A DNA stretch of 64,000 nt from a secondary endosymbiont of Ctenarytaina eucalypti (GCF_000287335.1 NC_018419.1:124001-188000), one strand, 5' to 3'; positions 9,420-20,600 are shown, numbered from the stretch's first letter. Notes: a model not told the origin generated them from the sequence alone. Made by a program: numbers and translations.

Positions 9420-10115
9420 TCAATCTTTATGGTAGGCCTCTAGTAGTGAAAAATCGAGATAGTGCGCCAGAAGCGGTTTATTGCCCCTGGCGCTAAGCCA
9501 TGGGATTTCTCCTAGTAGCGGCTCCTGCAGCCGGTCTCGTAGCGCTGTTAGATAATCCTCTGAACGATGGGTAGCCGCTGATAAGTGGCTGGCAATCCAT
9601 CCTACCAGAGGAAGCCCTGCCTGGTGAACTGCTCGTGCGTTAAGTAGCGCATGATTGATGCAGCCAATCTTGATGCCAACGACCAGAATAACCGGAAGTT
9701 TCTCAGAGATGACCCAGTCGGCGTAAGACAGATTTTTTCCTAGCGGGGTGAACCACCCCCCCGCTCCTTCTATAACCAGCCAATCTGCAGCAGTTTCTAG
9801 CACGCGCAGTCCCGCTGATAGATCGGCTATAGTGATACTCCGGCCCTCGTCTTGGCTGGCGAGATGGGGCGAGGTTGCCTCAATAAAAGCGAGAGGGTTT
9901 ACCTGATTATATGCTAGCAGCATGTTTCCGTTCGCCATCAGCGCTAGCGCATCGCAGTTACGGGGTCCTTCTGGAGTAATTTCACACCCGGAAGCTACTG
10001 GTTTGTACCCGGCAGCGCGGTATCCTGCCCTCGCTGCTGCCTGCAGTAGCGCGCAGGCAGCCAGGGTTTTACCAACAGCAGTGTCGGTTCCTGTAATAAA
10101 AAAACTTCTAGTCAT
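9420..10115 (-). CDS. bioD: Dethiobiotin synthetase
   Basis: BioD closes the ureido ring of dethiobiotin from DAPA, CO2 and ATP, the penultimate step of biotin synthesis. The P-loop GTDTAVGKT sits at the N-terminus (family GTDTEVGKT), followed by KPVASGCE, the ligand segment EGAGGWFTPL, and CINHALLNARA. 231 aa from the ATG at 10115, which has GGAG 9 bases upstream; the upstream ATG at 10130 has no ribosome site. The family length is about 225. It is the last gene of the old bioBFCD operon; bioF is decayed and bioC is absent, so it may rely on read-through from bioB or a local promoter. Confidence 0.95.
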   Translation of the reverse strand: MTRSFFITGTDTAVGKTLAACALLQAAARAGYRAAGYKPVASGCEITPEGPRNCDALALMANGNMLLAYNQVNPLAFIEATSPHLASQDEGRSITIADLSAGLRVLETAADWLVIEGAGGWFTPLGKNLSYADWVISEKLPVILVVGIKIGCINHALLNARAVHQAGLPLVGWIASHLSAATHRSEDYLTALRDRLQEPLLGEIPWLSARGNKPLLAHYLDFSLLEAYHKD

Positions 10116-10154
10116 GGTCAGGCACTCCATATACTACGCAATAACCGCTGAGCG

Positions 10155-10744
10155 TCAGCCCCTTTTTTTGGTTCTCCTGAGTAGATTAGTTAGCCAGTAG
10201 TGGGGTGGGGTAAGGGCTATATGCTCCGGGGAGCAGGCGTAGGCTAAAACGGCGGCGTATCGATTTAGCAGGCTTTCGTGTGCGTTGGGTAATCTAACAC
10301 TCAACGAAATATTACAGGTGCTCTCTTCCTTGACGTAAAGAGGGTGCCAGGAACATACTATTCTCTAATAGATTCTATGATGTATGTGTTCAATGGTTTG
10401 CGAACTAAAAGAGAGATACAGTATGCGAAATCATCTAGCAGATGACGTCTAGTAAAATTCTAGGTTCTCTTTTAGATGGGGATTAACTAACATATTTATA
10501 CTGACAAAAGCGACGATCGAGATCTTTGAGAGAGGTCGTAGAGCGCCCGGACGTTATGTTCAAAAAACATACTATGCTGGTCTATGATGCATGGCTGTCT
10601 TGAGAAAGGTAGCATGGCTTGTTCGGGATCAGGCTTCATGCGTCATTATGGGGGCTCATAAACGCTGCTAATACACTTTACCTATGCAAGTTATAGCAGG
10701 TTGTCTCTCAAGATATCGGCGCATGGTTGATGCCTCTCATTCAT
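10155..10744 (-). pseudogene. bioF: KAPA synthase BioF fossil
   Basis: The 5' end reads from about 10735 as GINHAPIS, stop, ETTCYNLHR, gapless against E. coli KINAALDARRAADALRRR. The 3' end reads SIRRR then SLRLLPGAY for AIRPPTVP..ARLRLTLTAA, and HYWLTNLLRRTKKRG plus stop for HEMQDIDRLLEVLHGNG plus stop. About 590 of 1155 bases remain, with stops and a large internal deletion. The bioC gene that should follow is gone: the bioF stop lies only 40 bases from the bioD start. BioF would make 7-keto-8-aminopelargonate from pimeloyl-ACP and alanine. Confidence 0.7.
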
Positions 10745-10757
10745 GCATAGAGAGATA

Positions 10758-11795
10758 TCAGCTTGCCGCGTTGTAGTATTTTGGCGAATTTATTTCCAGA
10801 AGTTGTTCGGTTAGCTGACCCTCCTGCTTTAAGTCGCTTTCAAAAGTAGGACGATGCTCGATGTTAATGCCTAACTTTCGAAACAGCGCCATATCCAGAT
10901 CCTCGTTAGGATTAGGCGTCGTTAGCAATTTACAACCGTAAAAGATTGAGTTGGCGCCAGCCATGAAGCAAAGCGCCTGAGTTTGTTCATTCATTTTCTC
11001 CCGCCCCGCTGATAGGCGTACGTGTGAACGCGGCATCATGATTCTCGCGACAGCGATTGTGCTTATGAAATCAAAGGGATCTACATCCTTGTTGTGAGCA
11101 AAAGGAGTGCCTTGTACTTTCACGAGCATATTGATAGGAACGCTTTCCGGCGGCGTTGGCAAATTAGCTAACTGCACTAGCAATGCCGCGCGATCTGATA
11201 CTTCTTCACCGAGTCCCACAATCCCTCCAGAGCAGACCTTGATGCCAGCCTGCCGGACTTTGCTCAAGGTATCAAGTCTGTCTTGATAGCTACGTGTTGT
11301 TACAATGTTATCGTAAAATTCTGGAGAGGTATCCAGATTATGGTTATAAAAATCTAATCCTGCAGACGCTAGGCGCTGTGCCTGCTGATCATTGAGCATG
11401 CCAAGCGTCATGCAGGTTTCAAGCCCTAGCGCCTTCACGCCCTGCACCATCTTTTCAAGAAGGGGAATATCTCGGTCATGTGGATTTTTCCAGGCTGCCC
11501 CCATACAAAAGCGAGTAGAACCAGCGTCCCGTGCTTTTCGGGCGGCGTCAAGAACTTGCTGTAGTTGTATCAGGCGTTCGCTTCCAAGTCCTGTGGTGTA
11601 GCGCGCACTTTGTGGACAATATTTACAATCTTCGGGACAAGCGCCGGTTTTAATAGAGAGAAGCGTGCTGACTTGTACTTCACCGGGAGTGAAGTGGTGG
11701 CGATGTACCTGCTGGGCCTCAAACAGTAAATCCATAAACGGTCTATCAAACAGTGCCCTAGCCTGAGAGAGTGTCCAGCGTTTAAAGGTTGACAT
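10758..11795 (-). CDS. bioB: Biotin synthase (radical SAM)
   Basis: BioB inserts sulfur into dethiobiotin using a radical-SAM [4Fe-4S] cluster and a sacrificial [2Fe-2S] cluster. All ligands are present at the same residue numbers as in E. coli: C53, C57, C60 in [12 protein letters not shown] for the SAM cluster, and C97, C128, C188 and R260 for the auxiliary cluster. 345 aa, normal length. First gene of the leftward bio operon, with its own promoter TTGACA/TACACT overlapping the BirA operator. Requires iron-sulfur repair, which is notable because the local suf operon is dead. Confidence 0.97.
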   Translation of the reverse strand: MSTFKRWTLSQARALFDRPFMDLLFEAQQVHRHHFTPGEVQVSTLLSIKTGACPEDCKYCPQSARYTTGLGSERLIQLQQVLDAARKARDAGSTRFCMGAAWKNPHDRDIPLLEKMVQGVKALGLETCMTLGMLNDQQAQRLASAGLDFYNHNLDTSPEFYDNIVTTRSYQDRLDTLSKVRQAGIKVCSGGIVGLGEEVSDRAALLVQLANLPTPPESVPINMLVKVQGTPFAHNKDVDPFDFISTIAVARIMMPRSHVRLSAGREKMNEQTQALCFMAGANSIFYGCKLLTTPNPNEDLDMALFRKLGINIEHRPTFESDLKQEGQLTEQLLEINSPKYYNAAS

Positions 11796-11836
11796 AATGG
11801 TTATCCAGAAAATCTTGAAGTAAAATAGATGAGATT

Positions 11837-11864
11837 AGTGTAGCGTTTGTCGATACACTGTCAA
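11837..11864 (-). promoter_or_regulatory. bioB promoter
   Basis: On the minus strand a perfect -35 TTGACA (11864-11859), 16-bp spacer and -10 TACACT (11842-11837) give a predicted start near 11830, about 35 bases before the bioB ATG. The -35 overlaps the left half-site of the BirA operator. Confidence 0.65.
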
Positions 11865-11875
11865 CTAGATATTTT
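11847..11875 (+). promoter_or_regulatory. Possible bioA promoter
   Basis: TTGTCG (11847-11852), 17-bp spacer, TATTTT (11870-11875) facing bioA. It is weaker than the bioB promoter and lies across the same operator. Confidence 0.4.
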
Positions 11876-11889
11876 AATTTTAGTTTACA
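11859..11889. promoter_or_regulatory. BirA operator between bioB and bioA
   Basis: Half-sites TGTCAACT and AGTTTACA are inverted with one mismatch and a 15-bp spacer, closely resembling the E. coli operator TGTAAACC-N16-GGTTTACA. It overlaps both divergent promoters and reaches within 10 bases of the bioA start. With intact BirA and its DNA-binding domain, biotin-responsive repression is probably retained. Confidence 0.7.
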
Positions 11890-11899
11890 GGATATTCAG

Positions 11900-13189
11900 A
11901 TGCAGGCCGATGACCTTGCCTTCGATAGCCGCCATATCTGGCATCCCTATACTTCTATGAGGCATCCACTACCCACCTATCCTGTCGTTTCTGCCTCTGG
12001 TTGCGAGTTAACCTTAAGCGATGGACGCCGACTAGTAGATGGCATGTCCTCCTGGTGGGCAGCGATCCACGGCTACAATCATCCGGTGATAAATCAGGCG
12101 ATGAACGACCAAATCAGCCGCATGTCTCATGTGATGTTTGGCGGCATCACTCACCCCCCCGCCGTGGAATTGTGTCGGCGGTTAGTAGCGCTCACCCCGG
12201 AGGGCTTGGAATGCGTCTTCCTAGCAGATTCCGGTTCGGTGGCCGTAGAAGTAGCGATAAAAATGGCTTTACAATACTGGCAGGCACGTGGGGAAAAACG
12301 AAGAGAGTTGCTCGCCCTGCGTCGAGGCTATCACGGGGATACCTTTGGCGCGATGTCGGCCTGCGATCCCGATAACTCTATGCACAGCCTGTACCAAGGA
12401 TACCTGCCGCCTCACCGGTTTGTTGATGCTCCTCAGCGCCGCTTTGGCGAGATATGGAACGAAGGTGACGATAGGTCACTAACTACGTTGTTAGCTGCTC
12501 ATAACAGCACGTTAGCGGCAATAATTTTAGAGCCTATTGTTCAGGGTGCTGGCGGCATGCGCTTTTATCACCCTGAATATCTTCGCCGAACGCGCGCGCT
12601 ATGCGATTACTATGGCGTATTGCTGATTGCCGATGAAATAGCAACTGGTTTCGGCCGCACCGGGGAATGGTTTGCCTGCAATCATGCTGGTATCACGCCG
12701 GATATTCTTTGTTTAGGTAAAGCCTTGACCAGCGGCGCCCTGAGTCTCTCCGCTACATTGACGCGCCGTCACGTCGCGGAAACAATAAGCGACGGCGATG
12801 CTGGCTGCTTTATGCATGGCCCAACGTTTATGGGCAACCCTCTAGCCTGCGCCGCGGCTAATGCTAGCCTTTCGCTGCTGCAGGATGAAAGCTGGCGCCA
12901 GCGCGTAGCGGCGATCGCCGCCCAGCTTAGCGCTGGACTCATGCCGCTCGCCGACCACCCCCGAGTATACGATGTCCGGGTGCTTGGTGCTATTGGCGTA
13001 GTAGAAACGAAACAGCCGGTCAATCTAGCACCCCTTCAGAGGTGGTTTGTCGAGCGAGGCGTGTGGATCCGTCCTTTCGGTAAGCTAATTTACTTAATGC
13101 CACCTTACATCATTTCACCGCCAGCGCTTGCGCAGCTGATTGATGCTATAGTTGACGCGTTGACACAGCCCGCGCATTTTCTCTCCTAA
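11900..13189 (+). CDS. bioA: DAPA aminotransferase
   Basis: BioA transfers the amino group of S-adenosylmethionine to KAPA, giving DAPA. 429 aa as in E. coli. The N-terminus has HIWHPYTSM and the substrate tryptophans W52-W53 in MSSWWAAIHGYNHP. The PLP aspartate is in LIADEIATGFGRTG (D245) and the Schiff-base lysine is K274 in LGKALTSG, the same number as in E. coli. AGG lies 8 bases before the ATG. Divergent from bioB with the BirA operator between them. Since bioF and bioC are lost here, its substrate KAPA must come from elsewhere. Confidence 0.97.
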   Translation: MQADDLAFDSRHIWHPYTSMRHPLPTYPVVSASGCELTLSDGRRLVDGMSSWWAAIHGYNHPVINQAMNDQISRMSHVMFGGITHPPAVELCRRLVALTPEGLECVFLADSGSVAVEVAIKMALQYWQARGEKRRELLALRRGYHGDTFGAMSACDPDNSMHSLYQGYLPPHRFVDAPQRRFGEIWNEGDDRSLTTLLAAHNSTLAAIILEPIVQGAGGMRFYHPEYLRRTRALCDYYGVLLIADEIATGFGRTGEWFACNHAGITPDILCLGKALTSGALSLSATLTRRHVAETISDGDAGCFMHGPTFMGNPLACAAANASLSLLQDESWRQRVAAIAAQLSAGLMPLADHPRVYDVRVLGAIGVVETKQPVNLAPLQRWFVERGVWIRPFGKLIYLMPPYIISPPALAQLIDAIVDALTQPAHFLS

Positions 13190-13314
13190 TACGGCATGGC
13201 GATGCCCAAGGGGGCGATTAGAAAATATATAAATGTTATTTTTTAAATTACTGTCAGGTAGTATCCAATATCTTTGATATTGTCGTCTATCTCTATTACA
13301 GAAACGCATGATGC

Positions 13315-13465
13315 GGTAAGAGGCATCCGCCAGCACTGGCTCGGCATGAGCAGGAATAGCGATCAAAAAGCAAGACTGATAGTGTCCGACATTCACGCCG
13401 CCGGGTGAACAATATAATTTTCTGATGCTAAAAAATTATCTAATAGATAAATTAAAAAACTCTTG
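13315..13465 (+). pseudogene. ybhB: YbhB (PEBP family) fossil
   Basis: Fragments in two frames read MSRNSDQKARLIV for MPDGVLQTRTDFGK and TPPGEQYNFLMLK for APPKGETHRYIFTVHAL, followed by LIDKL. It lies directly downstream of bioA on the same strand, which is the E. coli position of ybhB. Short and shifted, so identification leans on synteny. Confidence 0.5.
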
Positions 13466-14685
13466 AGTGCCAGGGTTATTAATAGTATAAATAATAAGTC
13501 GCCTAATGCTCAATAGGTAAAAAGCACTTTTTAGAGGCTGGTTTTTACTATTTTTTTATTTAGAGGCAGACTTACATTAGGTTGCTGGTTATTCACTTCA
13601 GGCCTGAAGTGAGGTACTTGGGATTAATCTTGCACTTATGTGACTGCTGATAAAATACTCGGGCTATTTTTTCGGATCCAGCGCGAAAAGCACGGCATAT
13701 AACTATCAAAAAAACGTGTTGAGTACCAGTCTATGCTGTCTGGGTCAGTGACCTCATTGCATATTAAAAAGTAATATCATATAGTTAAAATTTCCGAGAG
13801 CATAGTAAGTAAAAATAATATGTCTTCTCTTCTTACGGCTTAATAATAGCACAGAATAATTCTCTGATGCTGCAATACAGTGAATGCAAACATCAATGCA
13901 TAGAGCAATACTCTATGTGGTCATGAACTGCACATCCCGAAAGTTTTTATTTCAGAAACATAGATTCCTCATTAGGATCATATCAACACACGTGAGAGTA
14001 AAGCGTAAGCGCGATCTCCTAGTGAACAACGAAACACACGCAATGATCCAGCGCTTGATTGACGGTATAGAAGTACCGTGAATAAATAGTTTATTTTAAA
14101 TGTCATAACGCGGCCCTGCCAGGGAAAGTAAGGGAACGCGAGGCTACCGGCGCTTATGATAGCCCTAGATTTTATATATTTTTATTAAAGAACAAAATAA
14201 CATTGTTGAGCTCGATGCAGGCCAGCTTACCGATACAGTTGTCAATCAGCATCTAAGTGGGGCTCATAATAACTGAAAAGAGTCAAGAAGGTTATCCTTT
14301 GTACGCACGCATAGCTGCACTAACCTGTTTCCGGTTCAACATTCCGCTCGTTAGGTATTTGGGCTTCAGGGATTATGACTCGCCGGATTAAGTAAGACGA
14401 TGGCCGTGCATCAACGCGCTAAAGAGAAGGATATTCCTTTAGGCATAATCAACATGATCTGTATCGTTTAACAAGCATCATCTAGCGTTCATCCAGCCAT
14501 AAACTCTTATCATTCAACACAGTGGGTCAGCGGACCTCGGGTCGTTCAACTGGCACTGTACTTTCATTACACTACACTCTCCCTCTTTTAGGCCCATAGT
14601 CGATGCTCTTGCTTGAGCATTATCCTAATGGAAAAGAGGCTGAACGAGTAAGACCCGGGCAAGACATCACTCAAGACATGAGTGG
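13466..14685. other. Non-coding stretch with an 18-bp palindrome
   Basis: Contains the perfect palindrome CACTTCAGGCCTGAAGTG at 13594-13611. A short open stretch at 13884-14081 has no recognisable similarity or convincing ribosome site and is not called as a gene. Confidence 0.5.
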
Positions 14686-15690
14686 TCAGATCAGTGACTT
14701 TGCACGTAGCTCAGTTTTTAGATAAGCGTAATAAATCGGAGCCACCACTAGCCCTTCCAGACCAAACGCCGCTTCGAAAATAAGCATTGCTAGCATTAAC
14801 TCCCAGGATTTTGCATTAATACGGTTGCCAACGATCTCGGCATTGAGGAAGTATTCCAGCTTGTGAATTAAAATTAGGTACAGCAACATTAGGCCACTCA
14901 CGCTTAAGGATATAGAGAGCGCCGATATGATAATCATAAAGTTGGAAATAAGATTGCCGATGATCGGTATGAGACCGAAGATAAAAGTAGCTATAATCAG
15001 CGTTTTACCTAAAGGTAGATGTACGTTAAAGAGAGGGAACAGTACTAGAATCATGATAGACGTCAGGAGAGTATTGACTAGTGATACTTTAATCTGGGCA
15101 AAGACTATATAATGGAAGGCTTGAGAAAGACAATGTAGGCGCTCTAGTAGCTGCTGCGTAAAGTAGGTGTTATGGCCGGAGGGCTTATTGAGCGAAATCA
15201 CCGCACCGATAATTAATCCGATAAAAATAGTCATCATCCCATGCAAGAAAGAGTGGCTTATATTTCGGATCATGCTCAAATTAGATTCAACCAGAGAGAA
15301 TAGATGATCTTTCAGTTCTTCCGCACTTTCAGGAAGTAATAATGAGGGAAAATAATCGGGAATGCGGTTCTGTATATCGGAAAAGATTCGGTTGGTTTCG
15401 GCAGTAATGTCGATGCCGGGTTGCATGTCTGAGGTGAGAAAGCTGATTAAACTGACAATCCCTAGGGTCATAAACAGTACGACAAAACCGGCAATGAGCG
15501 TCACTACTACCCAGCGAGCACGACTACTGCCGACCAAGCCTTCAAACCACGGGGTGAGAGAAATGATTACCTCATATGCCAGAAAACCAGCAATAAAGCA
15601 GGGAAACAAATGTAGGGGGATGATTAGAGTGATAAAAAGAAACATTAACAGGTAAGAGGTCGCTATCAGCTTTTTCTCACTTACGCTCAT
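14686..15690 (-). CDS. AI-2E family membrane permease, function unknown
   Basis: 334 aa polytopic inner-membrane protein of the AI-2E/YdiK/PerM family. About seven to eight hydrophobic segments: near 10-38, 60-88, a pair at 148-170, 198-220, 228-262, 264-282 and 300-325. The loop between the second and third carries the soluble region. The C-terminal family signature HKLEYFLNAEIVGNRI and LEGLVVAPIYYAYLKTEL is clear. Members export autoinducer-2 or exchange Na+/H+, but most are uncharacterised, and this one is not a close match to E. coli YdiK, TqsA or PerM as I recall them. GGAAAG precedes the ATG. It stands alone between decayed blocks, which implies selection for it. Confidence 0.75.
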   Translation of the reverse strand: MSVSEKKLIATSYLLMFLFITLIIPLHLFPCFIAGFLAYEVIISLTPWFEGLVGSSRARWVVVTLIAGFVVLFMTLGIVSLISFLTSDMQPGIDITAETNRIFSDIQNRIPDYFPSLLLPESAEELKDHLFSLVESNLSMIRNISHSFLHGMMTIFIGLIIGAVISLNKPSGHNTYFTQQLLERLHCLSQAFHYIVFAQIKVSLVNTLLTSIMILVLFPLFNVHLPLGKTLIIATFIFGLIPIIGNLISNFMIIISALSISLSVSGLMLLYLILIHKLEYFLNAEIVGNRINAKSWELMLAMLIFEAAFGLEGLVVAPIYYAYLKTELRAKSLI

Positions 15691-16034
15691 TCTTCTTTCC
15701 TTTTATTACTGGCTTTACGGGTCAGTTCTTTTTTTTTGCGAACAGCACATGGCATAGATGTTTATCATAGCACTGACAGCCCACATCGCATTGTCAGCCT
15801 CTTGCGCCGGTTGGTGGGGAAAATATATTACCCCGTCTTAACTCGTCTTCACATGACATCCCTGGTCACAAAATGTTACCCCTGTGCGGGGGCAGGCCCG
15901 GTAATGAGATTATTAGTCACATCTGAGGAAGATAGTAGCTATTCTTATGGGTGGCGCGCTAATGCAAAAAAGTAAACAAGACATGCATCCGGGACGCCAA
16001 GGTACTTGCTTGAATATATCGAGAGCAGAGATGA
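15691..16034. other. Non-coding, unexplained stretch
   Basis: No gene or remnant recognised between the permease start and the glnB fossil. Confidence 0.45.
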
Positions 16035-16195
16035 TCATACTGTGTCTTCCAGGAGCGCCTCATCGAATATGCAACCAATAATAGCATTGATATGAATACG
16101 TATTGCGCCTAGCTTGGTCAACGATAATGTTTTTTCTGTTTTAATCATGCGCTTTTTCGTCTAAAATAGGTATGAGAAAATGCCTAATTGTCTTA
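16035..16195 (-). pseudogene. glnB: PII protein GlnB fossil (3' end)
   Basis: The minus strand reads TEKTLSLTKLGAI for TAQTGKIGDGKI and then IHINAIIGCIFDEALLEDTV with a stop at 16035, against FVFDVARVIRIRTGEEDDAAI and stop. Upstream FLIPILD resembles EIVVPDDIVD. It is on the purL strand beyond glrK, as in the E. coli order purL-glrK-qseG-glrR-glnB. The similarity is weak residue by residue, but length and position agree. Confidence 0.45.
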
Positions 16196-16594
16196 TTAGG
16201 ACATCTATATGGCTTTGTTGAAAAAGATATAGCGTGTTCTTAGTGTGTCGTTAGCAAAGCTTTTATTATGTAATTCGAGCGGATCGTTACATTTCTTACA
16301 TTGTAATCTAGTTAAGATCATGAAGCATCGAGATCGTCTTACCTTCTGCGCATCATGTTGACATAGATCCGCATGCTCACCCAAAGGGATTATGTAGCAA
16401 AAGAGGGAGTTTTAACGAGTAAACTGACAGTGATCGTCTTTTTTTGTCCCGGTCATCCTTACTACCGCTAAGATGCGGTTTTCAACCTCGGGGTTCTCTA
16501 TATAATCTAAGGCTAGCTAGCATTGCCGCCTTAGTGGCGAGAACAGCAGATGGTATTTTTTATTCAACAGAGCTTTATTAAAGTAACGGATATC

Positions 16595-17605
16595 ATCATC
16601 GATGATAGCTGACGACTCCCTGATTGTCCTGGAGGCTGATTTTATATATAAATAAGCGAGAGAGTATGGGTATTTATCGTACGTCCGTGCTATAAACCAT
16701 TGCATCCGCTTTTCTGTCTAACTCCAGATAGTCACTAACGGAATGCTCGTGGCTTGTCGATACGATTCTGCTGAACTATTGCGTTCCCTTTTGCACACAC
16801 TTGAAGGCATGTGATGTAATAATTACATGAGCAATTACACACGGCAAGTTGACGTTTTTATGCTGACACAAACTGCCTTAGATCCTGTATTGTACAAAGA
16901 ACAGTCTTCGCTGCTTCGCAACGGCAGTGCCTAATAAGTTTAACAATCACGTCAAAATCCCCGTAACATCTCGCAGAAAAGACCAAAAACCAACTAGATC
17001 ATTAGCCCTATTAGTGCCCCTAACTGAGTAGACAGGCGATGGCCTCCCTCATTATAAGCAAAGCTTTTGCTCTACATATCGGTAAAGAGCATGTATATAT
17101 ACATACTGTCAAAGAACTGTGTTGATTTAGTGGTTGTCGGTCTGCTACTTTTTGATTTTAATTTTTTCTTTGCGATAGATTCTATGTTGAAAATGCATCC
17201 AGTGACCCGAGGCAATGAATGCGTTGAATTAAAATTCAGCTAATAAGTCCCTGATCTGGTGATATCTGTCAGAGAAATCTCTTCAATCATATCTTGGGCC
17301 TGGAAAAGGTTGCTTAATCAGATTTATTACTAGATCGGTGTTATGCGCGTGACTGATAAAACTATCTAGTAACTATTTTCAGAAAAAATTTCTTATCATT
17401 TAGTGAGTCATCATGGTAATAGCACACTATGATTAGGTGTACATGTAGCGGTGCTCTCTTAATATTTTTTTCAATTTCTACTGAGGTGATTGTTTATATC
17501 GCTTGTTGATGATACCAAGAGGTGACCTATAGAGAGGAAAGCGGTAAAATGAAAAGTAAATAGTCGCTTGCTGGGCAAGATAGCGAAAGAGGCGTTACTT
17601 GACAG
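16595..17605 (-). pseudogene. glrK: Sensor kinase GlrK (QseE) fossil
   Basis: The N-terminus from about 17600 gives ILPSKRLFTFHFTAFLSIG for VFPRSLRQLVMLAFLLIL, then DDSLNDK for DDPTLAKV. The C-terminus near 16710-16640 gives KSGCNGL and FIARTYDKYPYSLAYLYIKS for KGSGLGLS and SIARDCIRRMQGELYLVDES. It is about 1 kb of an original 1.4 kb with stops and shifts. It lies directly downstream of purL on the same strand, as in E. coli. GlrK would sense envelope stress and drive GlmY/GlmZ expression. Confidence 0.6.
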
Positions 17606-17628
17606 GTAAATAGTACGGCCGGAGGACC

Positions 17629-17638
17629 GTGCCGGCAC
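17629..17638. repeat. 10-bp palindrome GTGCCGGCAC beyond purL
   Basis: Lies in a GC-rich patch (ACGGCCGGAGGACCGTGCCGG) 18 bases after the purL stop. It may be a worn terminator stem, but no U-tract follows. Confidence 0.35.
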
Positions 17639-17655
17639 GAATGACCTCAATAAAC

Positions 17656-20600
17656 CTAGCCAAGCTGCTTTCGTGCATTTCGAAACAGGCGCATCCAAGG
17701 TCCGTCCTCACCCCACCCCGAAGGGTGCCAGGAGTGACTGACGCTACGGAATAGCCGTTCAGGGTGCGGCATGATTAATGTAACCCGCCCACTAGTGTTG
17801 GTTAGCGCGGTGATGCCATGCAGGGAGCCATTAGGATTTGCAGGATAGTTTTCCGTTATCTGACCGTAGTTATCTACATAGCGTAGCGGCACCAGCCTTG
17901 CATGCTCAAGCGCAGCCAAATGCAGTAAGTCCATTACCTCAATGCGACCTTCACCGTGGGAGACGGCAATAGGCAGACGGGAGCCGACCATGCCCTGCAA
18001 TAGTAGGGACGGGCTTTGAGTAATCTCTACCAGGGTGAACCTTCCTTCAAAACGCTCGGATTTATTGCGGACAAAGCGGAGCCACAACTCTGAACCTGGA
18101 ATCAACTCGCGGAGATTGTACATCATTTGACACCCGTTACATACCCCTAGTGCTAAGGTTTGGGATCTATGAAAGAACGCCTGGAATTCATCACGCACTC
18201 GCGAATTGAACAAAATTGATTTCGCCCAACCTTCACCCGCACCCAAGACATCGCCATAGGAGAAGCCACCGCAGGCCACGAGCGCATGTACCTTGTCTAA
18301 CCTTGCTTCTCCGGTGAGTAGATCGCTCATATGGATATCGATAGCCTCAAATCCCGCACGGTGGAAAGCCGCTGCCATCTCTACCTGGGAGTTCACGCCT
18401 TGTTCCCGAAGCACTGCGACTTTTGGGCGCACACCCTTAGCGATCAAAGGCGCGGCAATATCATCGATAGGATCAAAACTAAGGACTACTGTTATTCCCG
18501 GATCGTTATCGTCCTGGCGGGCAGCATGTTCCTGATCAGCACTTTCAGGATTATCGCGCCTCCGTTGAATCTGCCAGCTGGTTTCCGCCCACCAGGTTCT
18601 GAGGGTAGTCCGGCTTTCTCTGTAGAGAATGCGCTTCCCGGAGCTTAGAATAAACCGATCACCGGGCTGTGCTGTACCAAGATAATACACACAATCTTCT
18701 AGGCCTTGCTCGCGAAATAGGGCCGTCACTATGTCCTGGTCGGCCGCGGCAACCTGGATTACCCCCCCCAGCTCCTCATTAAACAAAGCGGCTAATGAAT
18801 CATCGCCCAACATACTAATATCGACATCAATGCCACAGTGGCCAGCAAATGCCATTTCCGCTAGAGTAACTAGTAAACCTCCGTCGGAGCGGTCGTGGTA
18901 GGCTAACAGAGTCCCTTTTTTTATTAGTTCTTGCATGACGCTAAAAAAGTTGGCTAGTTGCCCCACAGCGCGCACGTCAGCAGTTTCGTCCCCCAGCTGA
19001 CGATACACCTGCGCAAGGGCAGTGCCGCCTAGCGCCTGATGCCCGGCGCCTAGATCAATGAGCATCAGGGCATTGTCACGAGCGGTCTCTAATTGCGGTG
19101 TCACGGTTGCACGAACATCTTCTACGCGGGCAAATGCGCTGATAACTAGCGACAGCGGGGAGGTCATTTCCTTCCTTTCCACTCCCTCCTGCCAGCATGT
19201 TTTCATGGACATCGAATCTTTACCCACAACGATTGTCAGCCCTAGGGCTGGGCAAAGCTGCTCTCCTAACGCTTTCACGGCCTGATACAGGCCGGCATCT
19301 TCACCAGGATGACCCGAGGCGGCCATCCAGTTGGCGGAGAGCTTTACCCTTCTGATATCGCCTATGTACGTCGCCGCTAGGTTGGTCAGGGCCTCTCCTA
19401 CTGCTAAACGGGCGGAAGCAGAAAAATTCAATAGGGCGACCGGCGCCCGTTCGCCAATGGACATGACCTCGCCATAATAGCTGTCAAGGCTGGCTGTAGT
19501 AAGAGCACAGTCCGCCACTGGTACTTGCCATGGACCAACCATTTGATCGCGCGCCACCATGCCAGTTACGCTGCGATCCCCAATGGTAATCAGAAACGTT
19601 TTGTCAGCCACCACCGGTAAATGCAGAACGCGGCGGATAGCTGTAGAAATTGTCATGCCATCGCGGTTCAGGGGCCTCCCACAAGCCTGCAGAGTGGTAG
19701 CTTCACGCGGCATGTTTGGCATCTTTCCGAGCATGATATGTAACGGCAGATTAATCGGTCGGTCACCAAAGTAGTCATCTTCTAGGGTCAGATGCAACGC
19801 TTTGGTCGCTTCCCCGATGACCGTATAGGGTGCGCGTTCACGTCGGCAGATGGTATCAAAGTCGGCTAGCTGCTCTGGAGCCACTGCTAGAACGTAACGC
19901 TCCTGGGACTCATTGCACCACACCTCCAGCGGGCTCATGCTCGCGTCGTCATTGAGAATGTCGCGTAATTGAAAAAAGCCACCGCGATTTGCGGCGCTTA
20001 GTAGCTCCGGAATCGCGTTAGACAAGCCACCTGCACCCACATCATGGATAAAGAGAATTGGATTGCTCCCAGCCCGCTGCCAACAGCAGTCGATTACTTC
20101 CTGGCAGCGGCGTTCCATTTCTGGGTTTGCACGTTGTACGGAAGCAAAATCAAATTCAGCGTCTGACTTCCCACAGGTCATCGAAGAAGCGGCACTGCCT
20201 CCTAGGCCTATTTTCAGGCCCGGACCTCCCAGAACAATTAGCTTGGTGCCTACTCTAATTGTCTCTTTTTTTACATGTGATGGGCTTATATTTCCGATGC
20301 CACCGGTTAGCATGATGGGCTTATGATAACCTCGCAACTCCACTCCATTATGACTATCGACCCGCTCCTCATAGGTGCGAAAATAGCCGGCTAGTACCGG
20401 GCGGCCTAATTCATTATTAAACGCGGCACCCCCAAGCGCTCCTTCGGTTATGATATCTAGTGCGCTAGCGATGCGCACTGAACGCCCGAAGTCTTCTTCC
20501 CACGGTTGCTCGAAGCCAGGGATTCGTAAATTCGAGACTGAAAAACCGACCAGACCAGCTTTCGGCTTAGCACCGCGGCCGGTAGCGCCTTCATCGCGGA

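Noticed and set aside
10131-10757. bioC remnant between bioB and bioD
   Set aside because: All readable pieces fit bioF, whose stop lies 40 bases from bioD, leaving no room for bioC.
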